The notes under the pieces: model-generated
Seen by the model: the letters and a program-made list of their open reading frames with translations, nothing else
Told to the model about the DNA's origin: nothing
The model's database searches: none
In this document: piece after piece, positions 1-5,067 of the stretch
How positions within the stretch are numbered: the first letter of the stretch is position 1
Layout of the letters: the number at the start of each line of letters is the position of its first letter
DNA from: an uncultured bacterium
GTDB lineage: Bacteria > Cyanobacteriota > Vampirovibrionia > Gastranaerophilales > Gastranaerophilaceae
Direction of reading: 5' to 3'
Assembly: GCA_900314375.1 (NCBI GenBank)
Contig: OMVC01000060.1
Span: forward strand, 1-5,067
Length of the DNA stretch: 5,067 nucleotides
Translations under genes and position numbers: made by a program

Positions 1-41
1 TTTGCAAAGCGGATTTTAAATTCCGGTAATGTAATATTCAA
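1..41 (-). CDS. Possible start of a further minus-strand gene, truncated by the left edge
   Basis: After the stop of the 66-residue gene, the minus strand is open from a TTG at 41 to the edge, reading MNITLPEFKIRFA if TTG is the start. A weak GAG lies five bases upstream. It is only 13 codons, so this is suggestive only. Confidence 0.2.
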   Translation of the reverse strand, partial: MNITLPEFKIRFA

Positions 42-57
42 AGTTTCTCGGGTTCTT

Positions 58-258
58 TTATTTTTCAAAATCATCTTCAAACCCTCTGATATTATCAAGT
101 TCAATGTTATATCGTTTGCCGGTTTTATCAACACATGTTGCAAAATCTACCGTTTTATCGGCAAATTTGTTTTGCCAAATGCAAATCAGCAAACCGATTT
201 CTTGAGTTTTTAAATTCAAAATCTTTGTTCCGTATAATTGATAATCTTTTTCAACCAT
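58..258 (-). CDS. Small beta-rich protein of unknown function
   Basis: 66 residues. It starts at ATG (258) behind AAAGGAG (265-271) with a six-base spacer; a longer frame to 297 has no such site. Alternating hydrophobic strands with Gly turns (TKILNLKTQEIGLLICIW, then VDFATCVDKTGKRYNIELDNI) suggest a small SH3-like or barrel fold. Two Cys are present (in LICIW and in ATCVD), but no Cys-x-x-Cys pair, so no zinc site is claimed. No membrane or signal segment is seen. It is divergent from the 76-residue gene. A further gene may follow downstream at the window edge. I do not recognise the family. Confidence 0.75.
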   Translation of the reverse strand: MVEKDYQLYGTKILNLKTQEIGLLICIWQNKFADKTVDFATCVDKTGKRYNIELDNIRGFEDDFEK

Positions 259-392
259 ATTATGCTCCTTTCGGTTATCAACATTAATCGATTGCAACGA
301 AGATTAAATCAAGCAAATGTGTTGCAATGTAAACATTTGAATGCTTTTTCTCATCTTTGGAGCTAATGTGTTTCCTGATATAAGGAGGATTT
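259..392. promoter_or_regulatory. Divergent intergenic region with nested inverted repeats (candidate operator)
   Basis: The 134 bases between two divergent small genes must carry both promoters if both genes are expressed. No convincing -35/-10 pair with normal spacing could be read for either. Two symmetric elements stand out: ATTGCAAC (291-298) opposite GTTGCAAT (321-328), centres 30 bases apart; and CAAATGT (314-320) opposite ACATTTG (333-339). They interlock, which suits a protein-binding site more than an RNA hairpin. Both small genes could be controlled from here. Confidence 0.4.
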
Positions 393-623
393 ATGAAAGA
401 AGTTAACGGATACAATATTAGTGAAAAAGAATTTAAGCAAATAAGTAAGTGGGCGGAAGATGTATATAATATTGCCGTAGTTGTTGATTATTTTGTCGGT
501 AATCAGCCGGATATAGAAGAATGTTATAACCTTGCTCCGGTAGTTAAAAATTTAAGAAATAACGCAGATTTATTAAATGCATTTTTTATTGATAATGAAA
601 ATGCGAATAAAAAAGAGAGTTAA
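393..623 (+). CDS. Small all-helical protein of unknown function
   Basis: 76 residues, the only convincing plus-strand gene. It starts at ATG behind a near-perfect AAGGAGG (382-388). The sequence predicts two or three amphipathic helices (EKEFKQISKWAEDVYNIAVVV, then DIEECYNLAPVVKNLRNNADLLNAFFI) and a polar Asn/Lys-rich tail. No helix-turn-helix, metal site, signal peptide or clear membrane segment is seen, so I do not call it a repressor. It is divergent from the 66-residue gene and convergent with the transposition operon, and has its own terminator overlapping its stop codon. It is a real gene by its ribosome site, amino-acid composition and terminator; the function is unknown. A small regulator or accessory protein of the element is possible but not shown. 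Confidence 0.8.
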   Translation: MKEVNGYNISEKEFKQISKWAEDVYNIAVVVDYFVGNQPDIEECYNLAPVVKNLRNNADLLNAFFIDNENANKKES

Positions 624-665
624 AAATTGTTTAAAACCTTTTTAACTCCTTTTAATTTTAATTTT
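611..665 (+). terminator. AT-rich intrinsic terminator of the 76-residue gene, possibly bidirectional
   Basis: A perfect ten-base stem GAGTTAAAAA (617-626) with TTTTTAACTC (639-648) around a 12-base loop. It is extended by AAAAG/CTTTT (611-615 with 649-653) across one bulged A, and followed by a T-rich tail on the plus strand. The stem is weak in G+C and includes the stop codon at 621-623. The opposite side also carries a T-run on the minus strand, so it could back up the operon terminator. Confidence 0.7.
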
Positions 666-695
666 TATAATCAATTATGATTAAATTCTTGCAGG

Positions 696-737
696 AAAAA
701 TTTCCCCCGCTTAAAACGAATTTAAACAGGGGAAAAG
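696..737 (-). terminator. Strong intrinsic terminator of the transposition operon
   Basis: On the minus-strand RNA a 15-pair stem forms between 735-721 and 715-701, with a five-base loop, followed by five U (700-696). Two of the pairs are G·U wobbles that exist only in the minus-strand RNA and would be A·C mismatches in the plus-strand RNA. This shows the direction of use directly. It begins a few bases after the stop codon of the coiled-coil gene. Confidence 0.88.
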
Positions 738-742
738 AAGAA

Positions 743-1351
743 CTAATATTGTTCAAATTGGGGTATGTTGTATTTTTCTTCCATACGTTTGTAATTATCG
801 ATGTGAATGCCGTAGTAATTATAGGTAAAGAACGGATGTTTTTCGTCATCTAAATTCGGCAATTTCATAATATCGTCATAATGGAACGAACAAGGATAAT
901 CCCTATCTCCGTTTCTCATAGCTTCAAGTGCAATAATATCCGTTAATAAATCTGCAAACTCCGGAGCCAGTTTCATATATTTATCTTTTAGTGTCGCAAG
1001 AATTTCATTAATATATGCTTTGTAGGCTTGGTTAACGTGATATCTTATATTTCTTACATCATTGTTACGCTTTTCTCTTTTTGCAGTTATTCCCGTTATC
1101 AGATCATTATTAATTTCAATTTCTTCTTCAATATCTTTTAGCCTTTTATTCAGCTTTTTTACATCTTTATTGTCTGCCAACAGTGCAGGTCTTTTTTCTT
1201 TTAATTTTTCGGTTTCTTCTTGCAGTTTAATAATATCCTTTTTTGCTTGTTCTGCCCTTTGGCGCAATTTGAAATCTTCTTTTTCAAAATCAGTCCTGAC
1301 TTTCCAAGCATCCTCAAATAATTTTTTCTTTTCTTCAATTTGTTTGTTCAT
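743..1351 (-). CDS. Coiled-coil protein of unknown function, last gene of the transposition operon
   Basis: 202 residues; I do not recognise a family. About residues 1-120 are charged and helical, with heptad-like Leu/Ile spacing and many Glu/Lys (KKDIIKLQEETEKLKEKR, KKLNKRLKDIEEEIEINN), predicting a long coiled coil. The C-terminal about 80 residues differ: a helical stretch (INEILATLKDKYMKLAPEF), then an aromatic-rich tail with FHYDDIMKLP and FFTYNYYGIHIDNYKRM. No signal peptide or membrane segment is visible. The start is ATG at 1351, with AAGGAG (1359-1364) seven bases upstream. A longer frame from TTG at 1453 lacks such a site and adds an unconvincing 34 residues. It is separated by 183 bases from the 518-residue gene but on the same strand, and the terminator at 696-737 follows it, so it may be operon member or separately transcribed. 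The Mu host-nuclease inhibitor Gam is also coiled-coil and follows A and B, but no sequence resemblance is visible. Confidence 0.85.
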   Translation of the reverse strand: MNKQIEEKKKLFEDAWKVRTDFEKEDFKLRQRAEQAKKDIIKLQEETEKLKEKRPALLADNKDVKKLNKRLKDIEEEIEINNDLITGITAKREKRNNDVRNIRYHVNQAYKAYINEILATLKDKYMKLAPEFADLLTDIIALEAMRNGDRDYPCSFHYDDIMKLPNLDDEKHPFFTYNYYGIHIDNYKRMEEKYNIPQFEQY

Positions 1352-1534
1352 AACAATTCTCCTTTTCTTTTGTGTGGAACTACAGTTGTCCAAGAATAAG
1401 GTAATATAAGTTATTTGTATATTTCTACTTGCAGTCGCAAGAGAATTTGGCAAGTGAATGCAGAAACAAAATCTGAGGTTGGTGCTATAAAATGACCTGA
1501 ACCTAAATAGTTATTATAAGTGTGTTTGCAGGAT
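1352..1534 (-). promoter_or_regulatory. 183-base leader between the 518-residue gene and the coiled-coil gene; possible promoter and hairpin
   Basis: The only sizeable gap inside the operon. It holds a perfect TATAAT on the minus strand (1513-1518), but no good -35 lies 16-18 bases upstream, so the promoter call is weak. A second -10-like TATATT lies nearer the gene. A small hairpin sits between them (1428-1441, listed separately). A promoter here would let the coiled-coil protein be made without the transposase. Confidence 0.3.
1423..1445. repeat. Inverted repeat CTTGC-AGTC-GCAAG in the leader of the coiled-coil gene
   Basis: A perfect five-base stem (1428-1432 with 1437-1441) around a four-base loop. 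It is extended by four more pairs (TTCT with AGAA) if the A at 1427 is bulged out. No U-tract follows on either strand, so it is not an intrinsic terminator. It could be a protein-binding site or an mRNA hairpin. Confidence 0.4.
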
Positions 1535-3091
1535 TTAATTTTGCAAAATTTCAAAATTATCGTCTAATTTTTGCGGAAGCAGGAAATTGTATCTTGATGC
1601 AAAATCTTTTATATTGTGAAATCCGAGATTTTTACTGATTATATTTATTTGAACATTTTTCTCTAATAATAAGTGAATATGCGTGTTTATAAGTTTGTCA
1701 TAATTTTCAATTTTTATATCTTTAAAAATTAATCCTTTCTTTTTGAAATCTATAGCATCAAAAATTATTGTCGGCATTTTTAGATGGCGCTTGCGGTATT
1801 TTGCTCTGTGCGGTTGTTCAACTCCCTGAAATACTGCTCTTTGTATAAAAACAGTCCTGTTATTTTTATCTATATCCTCGTACCTTAAAGCTGACAGCTC
1901 TGCCGGAGTTATTCCTAAACATAATATCCATAATTCAGGCTTTTTATTTTCTATTATTTCTTTTATTTCCTTATCGGTATAGTAGCTTATTTCAAGAGAG
2001 GGAATCGGGGTATTATCGGCTACAAACTTTAAATCTTCCGCACATTCGGAATATTTTGAAAATATGATACTGAATACGGATAAAAATCTGCGGATACTTG
2101 CCATTGAATACCCTAATGCAACCATTTTACTTTCGTAATTTATTACAACATCTTGTGTAATATCTCTAAATTTATATCCTTCAAAATAGGGGATTAAATG
2201 GTTTTTAATGTATCCTTTTTGACAAATTGCAACTTCCGTATTCTTTTTATCTAATAAATCATAGTGATAATTTGCGGCATCGATAAATTTTTCAAATAAT
2301 TTTTTATCATCTTTTTTCTTTTTGATATTATACGATAGTTCAGGCAAATTAATAGGTGCTTCTCTTAATTGCTTAATATGTTCGGGTTTATATTCTTTTA
2401 ACAAAAGCCTATAAAATGCTTTATCGCTTGGAATATCCGAATCTGGGAAATTTTTACAAACAATTTTATATGCGGTGGCTATAGAGTATTTTTTTGTTGA
2501 TAAATAATATTTTTTAAATACTTCGTACATTTTAGGCTGAACTGCCGTTTTTACATTTGCATAATTTGCATATTTTAAACATAATCCCCTAATACCTTGT
2601 GTAAAATATTGTCTGTAATATCTAACAAAAGTTGAATATGACATTTTGTATTCAGGATGTTTTTCCGATAATTCAATTAAAAATTTTCTTAAACTTTCTC
2701 CTCTTAAATTTCCTGCGAGTTTGAATATTGTTAATACTTTTACGATATTTCTTTTATCATAATCTTTTGCATTATTAAAGAATTTAACTTCTTCTTTTTT
2801 AGGGAATAATTCTTCGGGGTTGATGTCTTCAAGTTTTTCTTTTCTTAAGTCGATTTGATATATTGGCTTTTTGTATAAGCCTTTTTTACTCTCGCCTTTT
2901 ATTTCTTGTTTGTTAATAATTTCAGGCAAATAAGCATATTCATTTTTTGATATCTTACATATTTTATTTTCGGAGAACAAATCATTAATGTAGTTATTTA
3001 CAGTTTTTTCATTTAATTCTGTCAGAGCAACGATATCCTCTAACTTAAATTTCTCAAGCTTCTTGATTAGTTTCAATATTTTCTGTTTCAT
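1535..3091 (-). CDS. Chimeric DNA-binding protein: MuA-type end-binding region joined to a degenerate tyrosine-recombinase fold
   Basis: A 518-residue protein. Residues 1-57 look like a winged helix (LEDIVALTELNEKTVNNYI). About 117-245 resemble the DNA-binding subdomains before the catalytic core of MuA-family transposases: helix-turn-helix MSYSTFVRYYRQYF with a following GLCLKY, then KKYSIATAYKIV and IPSDKAFYRLLLKEY. About 265-350 look like a tyrosine-recombinase core-binding domain, and about 370-508 like its catalytic domain. GITPAELSALRYEDID (393-408) matches box I, but the catalytic Arg is Thr395. From the position of LR to that of LGH the box II match runs without a gap, yet HxxR has become D465 and I468, and the His of LGH is F491. 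A Tyr (Y501) remains, one residue further along than usual. I infer a DNA binder without strand-cleaving activity, perhaps a regulator, end-binding cofactor or target selector. The start is ATG at 3091; a TTG six bases upstream lies too close to the ribosome site. Confidence 0.85.
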   Translation of the reverse strand: MKQKILKLIKKLEKFKLEDIVALTELNEKTVNNYINDLFSENKICKISKNEYAYLPEIINKQEIKGESKKGLYKKPIYQIDLRKEKLEDINPEELFPKKEEVKFFNNAKDYDKRNIVKVLTIFKLAGNLRGESLRKFLIELSEKHPEYKMSYSTFVRYYRQYFTQGIRGLCLKYANYANVKTAVQPKMYEVFKKYYLSTKKYSIATAYKIVCKNFPDSDIPSDKAFYRLLLKEYKPEHIKQLREAPINLPELSYNIKKKKDDKKLFEKFIDAANYHYDLLDKKNTEVAICQKGYIKNHLIPYFEGYKFRDITQDVVINYESKMVALGYSMASIRRFLSVFSIIFSKYSECAEDLKFVADNTPIPSLEISYYTDKEIKEIIENKKPELWILCLGITPAELSALRYEDIDKNNRTVFIQRAVFQGVEQPHRAKYRKRHLKMPTIIFDAIDFKKKGLIFKDIKIENYDKLINTHIHLLLEKNVQINIISKNLGFHNIKDFASRYNFLLPQKLDDNFEILQN

Positions 3092-3773
3092 TCGCAATTG
3101 CCTCCTTTATAAGTATTTCGTCAATAGAATTTAATCCGTTTGCTTTTGCTATTATTTCAGCTTTATTTATTACTTTTACAATTTGTCGGAACCTGTTTAG
3201 ATTCGTATAAATATACCTTATTGCGCAATCGGTCATTTCAACTTCGGATAGTTCCTGAACAATTGTTTTAATATCGTTTTTTGAAAATTTCTCAAATTTT
3301 ACTATTTCAGATAACCTGTCATATAAATGGTTAAATTTTTTCAATCTTGATTTAGCATTAATCATTCCAACCAAAACTATGGGGACATTTGTTTTGTCAT
3401 GAATATCCCTTAATGTTTCAACCGCTCTTGAATCTACTGTTAAATAATCGACTTCATCGATAATTATTATTTGGGGATTTACCAATAAATTTCTGACTAC
3501 AAGCTTAAAGCAGTCTGAAATTTTATAACCGTATATTTCTCCCATTTCTTCAAGTATTTCTGATAGTAGCCATCTTGCTGACATTAGCTGAGTACATCTT
3601 ACAAGTATTGCACTATTTTTAAATGCCCACCAATTTATGGTTTGAGTTTTACCTAACCCCGGTTCACCATAAACAAGAGCCATCCCCGGAACTCCTTCCG
3701 CTCGATTTTGCAGGTTGTTCATCATTGTAATAAAGCGTTTTACATTGTTTGTTTTTACAAAGACTTTTTTCAT
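3054..3773 (-). CDS. MuB-like AAA+ transposition ATPase
   Basis: A 239-residue AAA+ protein. By family it should bind target DNA with ATP and activate the neighbouring transposase, in the manner of MuB, TniB and TnsC. Visible motifs are Walker A GEPGLGKT (residues 36-43), Walker B IIIIDEVD (102-109), a sensor 1-like strand PIVLVGM (131-137), a candidate arginine finger in YDRLSE (R153), and a C-terminal helical lid with NRFRQIV (193-199). It begins almost directly at the ATPase core. MuB (312 residues) has an N-terminal helix-turn-helix domain that is absent here, so target-DNA contacts must come from the core or from a partner. The ATG start has AAAGGAG (3779-3785) five bases upstream, directly next to the transposase stop codon, so the two genes are co-transcribed and probably translationally coupled. 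Its 3' end overlaps the next gene by 38 bases. Confidence 0.9.
   Translation of the reverse strand: MKKVFVKTNNVKRFITMMNNLQNRAEGVPGMALVYGEPGLGKTQTINWWAFKNSAILVRCTQLMSARWLLSEILEEMGEIYGYKISDCFKLVVRNLLVNPQIIIIDEVDYLTVDSRAVETLRDIHDKTNVPIVLVGMINAKSRLKKFNHLYDRLSEIVKFEKFSKNDIKTIVQELSEVEMTDCAIRYIYTNLNRFRQIVKVINKAEIIAKANGLNSIDEILIKEAIANETENIETNQEA
3101..3108 (-). promoter_or_regulatory. Ribosome binding site deciding the start of the 518-residue gene
   Basis: AAAGGAGG read on the minus strand, inside the 3' end of the ATPase gene. It lies nine bases before ATG at 3091 but only three before the in-frame TTG at 3097, so ATG is preferred. Because the site is within translated sequence, ribosomes finishing the ATPase could re-initiate here. 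Confidence 0.75.
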
Positions 3774-3785
3774 TTTTACTCCTTT

Positions 3786-5067
3786 CTATTTATAAATTTC
3801 CTGATATTCATCTGACTTAATATATTTTGCAAGCCATTCTCTGTCTTCCGGATATAAACACCCGTTTTGCATATGCCATTCATAACGTTCGTATGCATTT
3901 TTGAAAATAGGTCTTGCTACAATTGATGTTTTTATTTTTGGTTTGAAATTCTGTTCAGTTGCAGGTTCAGGTTTAACAGTAATTTCTTTAACAGGTTCAG
4001 GTTTTGGGATGCGAATATTTTGCATTAATTCTTTTTCTAAATAATCCATATCCTCAAGGTTAAATTGTTCTTTAACCGCCTTTATTGTTTTCTTGCGCAG
4101 TTTCTGTTGTTTTTCAATTTTGTATTTGTAATCTTCAATGTCGTTAATATCGCCCATTTGATGTGCAAGCGGATGAGTTTCCGTTACACGATATGCTTTA
4201 CAAATAAATTCACCCTTGAGGGTATAAACTTTAATATATGAAAGGTCGAATAAACTGTATTTGATAACTGTTTTTTCTCTGACTCCATATAGTGCTTCGT
4301 CAAAATAATCCGCTTTCAAGAACCTTATTCCGTTTCTGCCGATTGATTTCATTTCCTGCGCCATCATCAAATCATCAAGTATATTTTCATCAATATTTTG
4401 TTTTTCAACTTCATCTAAAACTTCTTTTATTGTTTTGGTTTTATCGTTCGGGCAGGGTTTTGAATGATACATCTCAAGCCATTTATCTATCATCATGCGA
4501 GTTTGCTCTATTGTCGGAGTGAAACCATATTTTTCATGGATTTGCTTGTGTAATTTTTCATTCCTCATCAAGTGTGCCGGCTTGTTTTCTATTGATGTAC
4601 CTATATAACTTGGAACTAATTTTTCAAACTCTTCCTGAAATTCTAAAAAGAAACGCTCGATGACTTTTGCACGAGCGTTATATGGAGTGGCATAAACAGG
4701 CTCTATTCCAAGCCTTTTGTAAACTCCTGTAAAACCAAGTTCCTCAAACTTTTTATCTCCGTTAAAGAATTTACTTTTAAAGGCTCTGCCGTTATCCTGA
4801 TAAACAAATTGTGGAATGTGATCCAAGTTTAATATTGCATTACGCAGGGCAGAGGCAATATTTTGCGTACATTCTTCAAGCATAATGTCATATCCGACAA
4901 GAGCCTCTGACTTCCAATCTAAAAAACCAAGTAACGTCGCTCGGCAGGGTTTTCCTGTAAACGGGTTTATTACTTGGAAGTTGAGGTCATGACCATCGGC
5001 AATTAAAACTTGCCCAACTTCTAACTTTGAAATATCTCTTTCGATATACGGTTCGACTTTGTCATGG
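3786..5067 (-). CDS. MuA-like DDE transposase, partial (N-terminus beyond right edge)
   Basis: Catalyses DNA strand transfer of a Mu-type element. The frame is open to the window edge, giving 426 visible residues. The methionine encoded at 4883 is internal, because catalytic sequence precedes it. Residues counted from the right edge: the first catalytic Asp is D24 (LIADGHD), the second D91 (YQDNGRAF), and the Glu is E137 (KVIERFF). The D-to-D distance is 67, as between D269 and D336 of MuA. About residues 240-300 match the post-catalytic beta-barrel of MuA (KGEFICKA resembles MuA DGRFICEA). A Lys-rich helix (about 312-334) follows, then a PEP-rich linker (352-368), then a conserved-looking tail (RPIFKNAYERYEW...PEDREWL). 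In MuA the C-terminal region contacts MuB and ClpX; a similar role here is inference. MuA-family proteins are about 600-700 residues, so roughly 200 or more are missing, probably the end-binding domains. First gene seen of the minus-strand operon; the ATPase follows after 12 bases. Confidence 0.93.
   Translation of the reverse strand, partial: HDKVEPYIERDISKLEVGQVLIADGHDLNFQVINPFTGKPCRATLLGFLDWKSEALVGYDIMLEECTQNIASALRNAILNLDHIPQFVYQDNGRAFKSKFFNGDKKFEELGFTGVYKRLGIEPVYATPYNARAKVIERFFLEFQEEFEKLVPSYIGTSIENKPAHLMRNEKLHKQIHEKYGFTPTIEQTRMMIDKWLEMYHSKPCPNDKTKTIKEVLDEVEKQNIDENILDDLMMAQEMKSIGRNGIRFLKADYFDEALYGVREKTVIKYSLFDLSYIKVYTLKGEFICKAYRVTETHPLAHQMGDINDIEDYKYKIEKQQKLRKKTIKAVKEQFNLEDMDYLEKELMQNIRIPKPEPVKEITVKPEPATEQNFKPKIKTSIVARPIFKNAYERYEWHMQNGCLYPEDREWLAKYIKSDEYQEIYK
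3962..4004. repeat. 13-base direct repeat within the transposase linker
   Basis: CAGGTTCAGGTTT occurs at 3962-3974 and 3992-4004, exactly 30 bases (ten codons) apart and in frame. It encodes the duplicated KPEP of the Pro/Glu-rich linker between the Lys-rich helix and the C-terminal tail of the transposase. A small in-frame duplication explains it. Confidence 0.7.

Noticed and set aside
393..623. Mu-type c repressor or Ner-like regulator
   Set aside because: The divergent small gene is tempting, but the 76-residue protein shows no helix-turn-helix pattern, and it is not divergent from the transposase promoter.
658..849. Minus-strand open frame of 63 codons
   Set aside because: It overlaps the 3' end of the coiled-coil gene in another frame and runs through the operon terminator.
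743..1351. Mu Gam nuclease inhibitor
   Set aside because: Only the coiled-coil character and position agree; the C-terminal half shows no recognisable Gam sequence.
1062..1409. Plus-strand open frame of 115 codons, Ser/Phe-rich
   Set aside because: It lies antisense to the coiled-coil gene. Its low-complexity Ser/Phe composition is the mirror of Lys/Glu codons, and it has no ribosome site.
1421..1445. Resemblance of ATTTCTACT plus hairpin to a Cas12a CRISPR repeat
   Set aside because: There is a single copy, the stem sequence differs from the Cas12a repeat, no spacers follow, and no cas gene is present.
1535..3091. TniQ/TnsD-type target selector
   Set aside because: No Cys/His zinc-finger motif of the TniQ kind is visible; the helix-turn-helix plus recombinase-like layout is different.
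3054..3097. Programmed frameshift joining the ATPase and the 518-residue protein
   Set aside because: The downstream gene has its own strong ribosome site and ATG, and no slippery heptamer with a downstream structure was recognised in the overlap.
4292..4522. Plus-strand open frame of 76 codons
   Set aside because: Antisense to the transposase, with no ribosome site and unlikely composition.
3786..4883. Transposase starting at the methionine encoded at 4883
   Set aside because: The frame stays open to the window edge, and the upstream residues contain the first catalytic Asp, so this methionine is internal.

Overview
The window is AT-rich (about one third G+C by eye). Genes are tightly packed and start behind strong AAAGGAG-type Shine-Dalgarno sequences, so it is bacterial or phage DNA using a standard bacterial code. 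Nothing fixes the species. An AT-rich, probably gut-associated lineage is a guess from base composition and from the style of the small proteins.

Most of the window (about 5067 down to 743, minus strand) is a transposition operon of the bacteriophage Mu type. In transcription order it holds: (1) a MuA-like DDE transposase, whose N-terminus lies beyond the right edge; (2) after 12 bases, a small MuB-like AAA+ ATPase; (3) overlapping that by 38 bases, a 518-residue protein; (4) after a 183-base gap, a 202-residue coiled-coil protein of unknown function. A strong intrinsic terminator at 696-737 closes the unit. The transposase keeps all three catalytic acids, and the ATPase keeps Walker A and Walker B, so the core looks functional.

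The 518-residue protein is the most interesting object. Its N-terminal half looks like the end-binding helix-turn-helix region of a MuA-family transposase. Its C-terminal half has the fold signature of a tyrosine recombinase in which both catalytic arginines and both catalytic histidines appear to be replaced. I infer a DNA-binding third component of the element, made from parts of two unrelated recombinase families. Its position after the transposase and ATPase is the slot that TniQ/TnsD-type target selectors occupy in other transposons, but it does not resemble TniQ.

The left 740 bases hold small accessory genes: a 66-residue beta-rich protein (minus strand), a divergent 76-residue all-helical protein (plus strand) with its own AT-rich terminator, and a 134-base divergent intergenic region with nested inverted repeats that could be an operator. 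At the extreme left edge a further minus-strand gene may begin. Neither end of the element can be identified here, so whether this is a Mu-like phage or a plain transposon stays open.
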